Part shown: piece by piece, positions 6,546 to 9,614 of the stretch
Layout: each line of letters opens with the position of its first letter
Position numbering within the stretch: position 1 is the first letter of the stretch
From: an uncultured Bacteroidales bacterium
Lineage (GTDB): Bacteria > Bacteroidota > Bacteroidia > Bacteroidales > P3
Direction: 5' to 3'
NCBI GenBank assembly: GCA_947174375.1
Contig: CAMWIS010000054.1
Coordinates: forward strand, 1 to 9,614
Length of the DNA stretch: 9,614 nt
The notes under the pieces: generated by a model
What the model was told of the DNA's origin: nothing
The model's database searches: none
What the model saw: only the letters and a program-made list of their open reading frames with translations
Program-made: the position numbers and the translations under genes

Positions 6546-6553
6546 TATTTTTG
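6546..6553 (+). promoter_or_regulatory. Promoter -7 element for the ruvX-def-TPR operon
   Basis: TATTTTTG matches the Bacteroidota -7 consensus TAnnTTTG. Transcription would start near 6559, leaving a leader of roughly 20 bases before the ruvX ATG at 6578. No clear -33 TTTG box lies at the usual spacing; that position is occupied by an imperfect dyad. No Shine-Dalgarno sequence precedes the ATG, normal for this phylum. Confidence 0.55.
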
Positions 6554-6577
6554 TAAAATTTAGCAAACGTGTGTGCA

Positions 6578-6991
6578 ATGGGTAGGATATTAGCCATCGA
6601 TTACGGTCAGAAACGGTGCGGCCTTGCCGTGACGGATCCGCTCAAACTCATCGCCCATGCGTTGGAGACGGTGCCGACGGCCAATCTGGACGCTTATCTC
6701 GCCGACTATCTGCGGCGCGAGGAGGTCGAGACCGTGGTCGTGGGGCTGCCGTTGCAGATGGACGCGACGCCCTCCGGGAGCACGCGCTATATCGAACCCT
6801 TTGTCAAACGTTTCAGGAAACAGTATCCGCAGATTCCGGTGGAGCGCGTCGACGAGCGTTTTACGTCAAAAATGGCGTTCCAGACAATGCTGGCCGCCGG
6901 CCTCAAAAAGAAGAAACGCCGGGACAAGGGCTTGGTGGACGCGCTCAGCGCCACGCTGATATTACAGACCTATATGCAAAAACGAGCTTAG
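6578..6991 (+). CDS. ruvX: RuvX/YqgF, Holliday-junction-resolvase-fold nuclease
   Basis: RuvX (YqgF) is a small RNase H-like nuclease; in bacteria the family is linked to 5'-end maturation of 16S rRNA, and a role in DNA recombination has also been proposed. The 137-residue product has the normal length. Motifs: ILAIDYG (4-10) with the first catalytic acid D8, VVGLP (54-58) with Q60-M-D62, the VDERFTS motif (91-97) and KGLVDALSATLIL (117-129) with the last catalytic acid D121. I chose the ATG at 6578 because family members begin MGRI/MSRILAIDYG; an in-frame GTG at 6569 would add three residues and is less likely. The gene ends three bases before def and appears to be first in its operon. Confidence 0.95.
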   Translation: MGRILAIDYGQKRCGLAVTDPLKLIAHALETVPTANLDAYLADYLRREEVETVVVGLPLQMDATPSGSTRYIEPFVKRFRKQYPQIPVERVDERFTSKMAFQTMLAAGLKKKKRRDKGLVDALSATLILQTYMQKRA

Positions 6992-6994
6992 ACT

Positions 6995-7588
6995 ATGATA
7001 TATCCGATTGTACCTTACGGCCAACCCGTGTTGCGCAAGCAGGCGGCGGAAGTGCCGGCCGATTATCCCGACCTGCCCCGTCTCGTGGCCGATATGTTCG
7101 AAACGATGGCGGAAGCCGGCGGCGTCGGTTTGGCCGCGCCGCAGATAGACCTTTCCTTGCGGCTGTTCGTTGTGGACATCCCGCCCATCGAGTTGGAGAG
7201 CGGCCCTTCGGCCGGAGTCAAGACGCCCGCCGAGCCGTTCCGCAAGGCCTTCGTCAATCCGCAGCTGCTGTCGGAAGAGGGCGAACCATGGGGCTTCGAC
7301 GAAGGCTGTCTGAGTTTCCCCGGCCTTTACGAGGAAGTCTATCGCAAGCCGGTTATCCACGTGCGTTATCAGGACGAGCAATTCCAATGGCACGAGGAAA
7401 CCTACGACGGCTATGTGGCGCGTGTGTTCCAGCACGAATACGACCATATCGAGGGACGGGTGTTCGTGGACCATCTGAGCACGTTGCGCCGGGCGATGTT
7501 GAAGAAACGGCTCGACAAAATCGCGCATGGCGACGTGCGTGTGGATTACCGGATGAAATGGGGATTGGCAAAGAAAAAGAAATCATGA
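6995..7588 (+). CDS. def: Peptide deformylase
   Basis: Removes the formyl group from the N-terminal methionine of new proteins at the ribosome, using a bound metal ion (often Fe2+). All three family motifs are intact in the 197-residue product: G43-VGLAAPQ50, E103-GC105-LS107 and H147-E148-YD-H151. C105, H147 and H151 bind the metal and E148 is the catalytic acid/base. The stretch between motifs 1 and 2 is somewhat long (about 62-85, ESGPSAGVKTPAE), as in other Bacteroidota enzymes, and the C-terminus is basic (AKKKKS). The gene starts three bases after ruvX, and its TGA overlaps the next start as ATGA, which suggests translational coupling. Confidence 0.97.
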   Translation: MIYPIVPYGQPVLRKQAAEVPADYPDLPRLVADMFETMAEAGGVGLAAPQIDLSLRLFVVDIPPIELESGPSAGVKTPAEPFRKAFVNPQLLSEEGEPWGFDEGCLSFPGLYEEVYRKPVIHVRYQDEQFQWHEETYDGYVARVFQHEYDHIEGRVFVDHLSTLRRAMLKKRLDKIAHGDVRVDYRMKWGLAKKKKS

Positions 7589-9614
7589 GGACATTTCTGA
7601 AAAACAGTCTGGCCGTGGCCTTGGCCGTCGGGCTGCTCTGCCTGTGGGCGGGCGGCTTGCAGGCGCAGAACACGGCGTTTTACGACCAGCCGGAGGCAAT
7701 GTACCGCGACGCGTTCGAGTTGTACGCCAAGGCCAAATATGCGTCGGCCCGCAAGCAATTCATACGGGTTTCGCAGAAACTGGCGAACCGCACGGCGCCC
7801 GAAGACGATTACTACCGCACCGAATCGGCCTTTTATGCGGCCGTATGCGGCGCGCGGCTCTACCACCGCAACGCGCAGGTCGATTTGCAGCGTTTCATCG
7901 AGGCCTATCCGATGAGCGACCATATCCAGCAAGCTTGGCGCGAGTTGGGCGACTATCTGTACCACTACAAGCAGTATGCGGAAGCCTACGCCGCCTATGC
8001 GCACGTTGCGGTCGATGAACTGACGCCCGAAGAACAGGATGCCTTCCGTTTCCATGCCGGCTATGCCGCTTTCAGCGTCAAGCGTTACGACGAGGCCAAA
8101 CTCAACTTCGCCCCGCTGATTGAATCCACCGGCAAATACCGCATCGTGGCCGGCTATTACCACGCCTATATCCTCTACATGGAGGGCAAGTATCAGAGCG
8201 CCCTCAACGAATTCGCGAAGATTCAGGACGACCCGACGTTCAAGACGTTGGTGCCGTTTTACGTACAGCAGATTTATTATATGCAGGGCCGTTACAAGGA
8301 CGTCGTCGATATGGCGGAGACGCTCATGGCCACGGCCTCGTCCAAGCGTCAGCCCGAGGTGGCGCGTCTGGTCGGCGAATCGTATTACCAACTCGGCGAC
8401 TACGACCGGGCGTTGCCCTATATGCAGTTCTATTTCGACCGTTCGGCCCAGCGGCCGGACAAGGACGGCGACTACATCCTGGGCTACATCTATTATAAAC
8501 GTCAGGTCTATGATACGGCTTCGCATTATTTCCTGCGCGTACTGAGCGTGGATAAGGACAGCGAACTGGCGCAGAGCGCGTATTACCATTTGGGTTATTG
8601 CTACGTGCAGCGCGGGCAGAAGAAGTTCGCGATGGATGCGTTCCGCGACGCGGCCCGTTTGAAATTCAATCCGGTGGTGCAGGAAGACGCGATGTATCAC
8701 TACGCGCAGCTGAGCTACGAATTGGGCTTGGCGCCGTATAAGGAGTCGGTCACGGTCTTTACCGACTTTCTCGAAGCCTATCCGCAGTCGGCTTACAGCC
8801 GCAAGATATACGAATATATGCTGAGCGCTTACAGCCGCAACCGTCATTATGCGGAGGCGCTGGCGGCCATCGAGAAGTTGCAGCCGCTGTCTTACGAGTT
8901 GAAGCAGGTCAAGCAGAACTTGCTGTTCAACCGCGGGATGGAGGCCTTCCGTAGCCGGAAATATCCGCTGGCCGATACGTCTTTCGTGATGGCGGCGCGG
9001 GAATTGCCCGACAATGCGCTGGCGGCCCGCGCGATGTTTTGGGCGGGCGAAAGCGCGTGGCAGTTGGACGAGGCGGACACGGCCCTGGAACGCTATGAGG
9101 CGTTTGCGGCGCGGCCGGAAGCCGCTTCGACGCCCGAATACGCCATGGTGTATTACAATCTCGGTTATCTCTATATGGACCGCGTGCGTTACGAACAGGC
9201 GCTGTCGCAGTGGGAGCGCTTTTTCGCCGTCTGCCGCGCCGCCGATACGGCCTATCTGACCGACGCTTACCTGCGGGCGGGCGACTGCGAGTTCATGCTG
9301 CGGCATTTCGACAAGGCCGAGGCCTATTATGCGAAAGTCATCGCCAAAGGCCGCGAACCCTTGGATTACGCCTACTACCAGCGGGCGCTCTGTGCGGGCG
9401 CGCAGGGCCGTTATCAGGAAAAGGTGGACGGCTTGCTGGGGCTTATCGAGAACTATCCGCGTACCGCCTATATGTCGATGGCCATCAACGAACTGGCGGC
9501 CACCTACCTCGTGTTGGAGCAGAACGACAAGGCGTTGATGTATTACCGGCAGCTCTACGAGGGCTATCCGCGTCAGGCCTTGGCGCGCGTGGCGCTGTTG
9601 AAAATCGGCATGAT
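7585..9614 (+). CDS. Large exported TPR protein, N-terminal part (runs off the window)
   Basis: The frame is open from the ATG at 7585 to the window end: 676 codons plus two bases, no stop. Residues 1-27 are a signal peptide (basic RTFLKN, hydrophobic core LAVALAVGLLCLWAGG, cleavage after LQA before QN). The rest is helical repeats of TPR type. Recognisable copies include about 116-142 (LGDYLYHYKQYAEAYAAYAHV), 262-285 (LVGESYYQLGDYDRALPYMQ), 296-320, 333-358 (YYHLGYCYVQRGQKKFAMDAFRDA), 523-548 (YYNLGYLYMDRVRYEQALSQWERF), 561-586 and 635-662. Members of this Bacteroidota family are often about 1000 residues, so perhaps a third is missing. It probably acts in the periplasm or at the outer membrane as a scaffold; I cannot name a function. 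The start overlaps the def stop by four bases (ATGA), so it is probably in the ruvX operon. Confidence 0.9.
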   Translation, partial: MRTFLKNSLAVALAVGLLCLWAGGLQAQNTAFYDQPEAMYRDAFELYAKAKYASARKQFIRVSQKLANRTAPEDDYYRTESAFYAAVCGARLYHRNAQVDLQRFIEAYPMSDHIQQAWRELGDYLYHYKQYAEAYAAYAHVAVDELTPEEQDAFRFHAGYAAFSVKRYDEAKLNFAPLIESTGKYRIVAGYYHAYILYMEGKYQSALNEFAKIQDDPTFKTLVPFYVQQIYYMQGRYKDVVDMAETLMATASSKRQPEVARLVGESYYQLGDYDRALPYMQFYFDRSAQRPDKDGDYILGYIYYKRQVYDTASHYFLRVLSVDKDSELAQSAYYHLGYCYVQRGQKKFAMDAFRDAARLKFNPVVQEDAMYHYAQLSYELGLAPYKESVTVFTDFLEAYPQSAYSRKIYEYMLSAYSRNRHYAEALAAIEKLQPLSYELKQVKQNLLFNRGMEAFRSRKYPLADTSFVMAARELPDNALAARAMFWAGESAWQLDEADTALERYEAFAARPEAASTPEYAMVYYNLGYLYMDRVRYEQALSQWERFFAVCRAADTAYLTDAYLRAGDCEFMLRHFDKAEAYYAKVIAKGREPLDYAYYQRALCAGAQGRYQEKVDGLLGLIENYPRTAYMSMAINELAATYLVLEQNDKALMYYRQLYEGYPRQALARVALLKIGM

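Larger units (their letters stand above)
6356..6577. promoter_or_regulatory. Divergent intergenic region between the bat and ruvX operons
   Basis: These 222 bases contain no gene. They are clearly AT-rich compared with the GC-rich flanking genes, as expected for a two-way promoter region. They contain a promoter-like element facing moxR (6401-6408), one facing ruvX (6546-6553), a perfect 6-base-pair hairpin in the moxR leader (6370-6387) and an imperfect dyad upstream of the ruvX element (6507-6539). The heptamer ATGTTAA also appears twice about ten bases apart near 6439-6455, in an A-rich stretch. No convincing -33 element was found on either strand. Confidence 0.8.

Noticed and set aside
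6569..6577. GTG start for ruvX
   Set aside because: It would add only three residues before the family-typical MGRILAIDYG, and it would leave almost no leader after the predicted transcription start.
7546..9306. 586-codon open frame on the minus strand opposite the TPR gene
   Set aside because: Antisense shadow. The composition is Arg/Val/His-rich without family motifs, whereas the plus strand has a signal peptide, TPR units and ATGA coupling to def.

Overview
The window looks like Bacteroidota chromosome, most likely a GC-rich member of the Bacteroidales. The evidence is the complete Bacteroides-type aerotolerance (Bat) gene order, two promoter elements of the Bacteroidota type (TAnnTTTG), start codons without Shine-Dalgarno sequences, and the ruvX-def-TPR gene order. 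I cannot fix the genus. It is housekeeping DNA: no mobile element, CRISPR array, tRNA or rRNA was seen.

Layout. (1) Bases 1-92 are probably not genomic. Read on the minus strand they resemble a damaged Illumina Nextera adapter read-through (transposon end, i7 side, P7 side, then poly-A, then poly-G). The contig therefore effectively ends inside batD near base 93. (2) Bases 93-6355, minus strand, hold one tightly packed operon. In transcription order it is moxR (AAA+ ATPase), a DUF58 protein, a membrane-anchored Bat-locus protein, batA, a single open reading frame that joins batB to batC, and the 5' part of batD. Junctions range from a 14-base overlap to 14-base gaps. (3) Bases 6356-6577 are an AT-rich divergent promoter region, with one promoter-like element facing each operon, a hairpin in the moxR leader and an imperfect dyad upstream of ruvX. 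(4) Bases 6578-9614, plus strand, hold ruvX, def and a large exported TPR protein that runs off the window. The spacing is 3 bases and then an ATGA overlap.

How the genes fit together. In the Bat operon, MoxR is expected to act as a cytosolic ATP-driven chaperone, with the DUF58 protein (von Willebrand A fold) as its cytosolic partner. BatA and BatB carry MIDAS-type VWA domains anchored in the inner membrane. BatC (TPR) and BatD (beta-sandwich) are expected to be periplasmic or membrane-bound partners. The most notable real feature is the in-frame BatB-BatC fusion, in which the BatC signal peptide becomes an internal hydrophobic segment. The ruvX-def-TPR operon combines 16S rRNA processing, N-terminal deformylation of new proteins and an envelope TPR protein of unknown role.

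I see no convincing evidence of an undescribed system. The points worth following up are the BatB-BatC fusion, the BatD-like/DUF4381-like architecture of the protein before BatA, the two inverted repeats between the operons, and the contaminated contig end.
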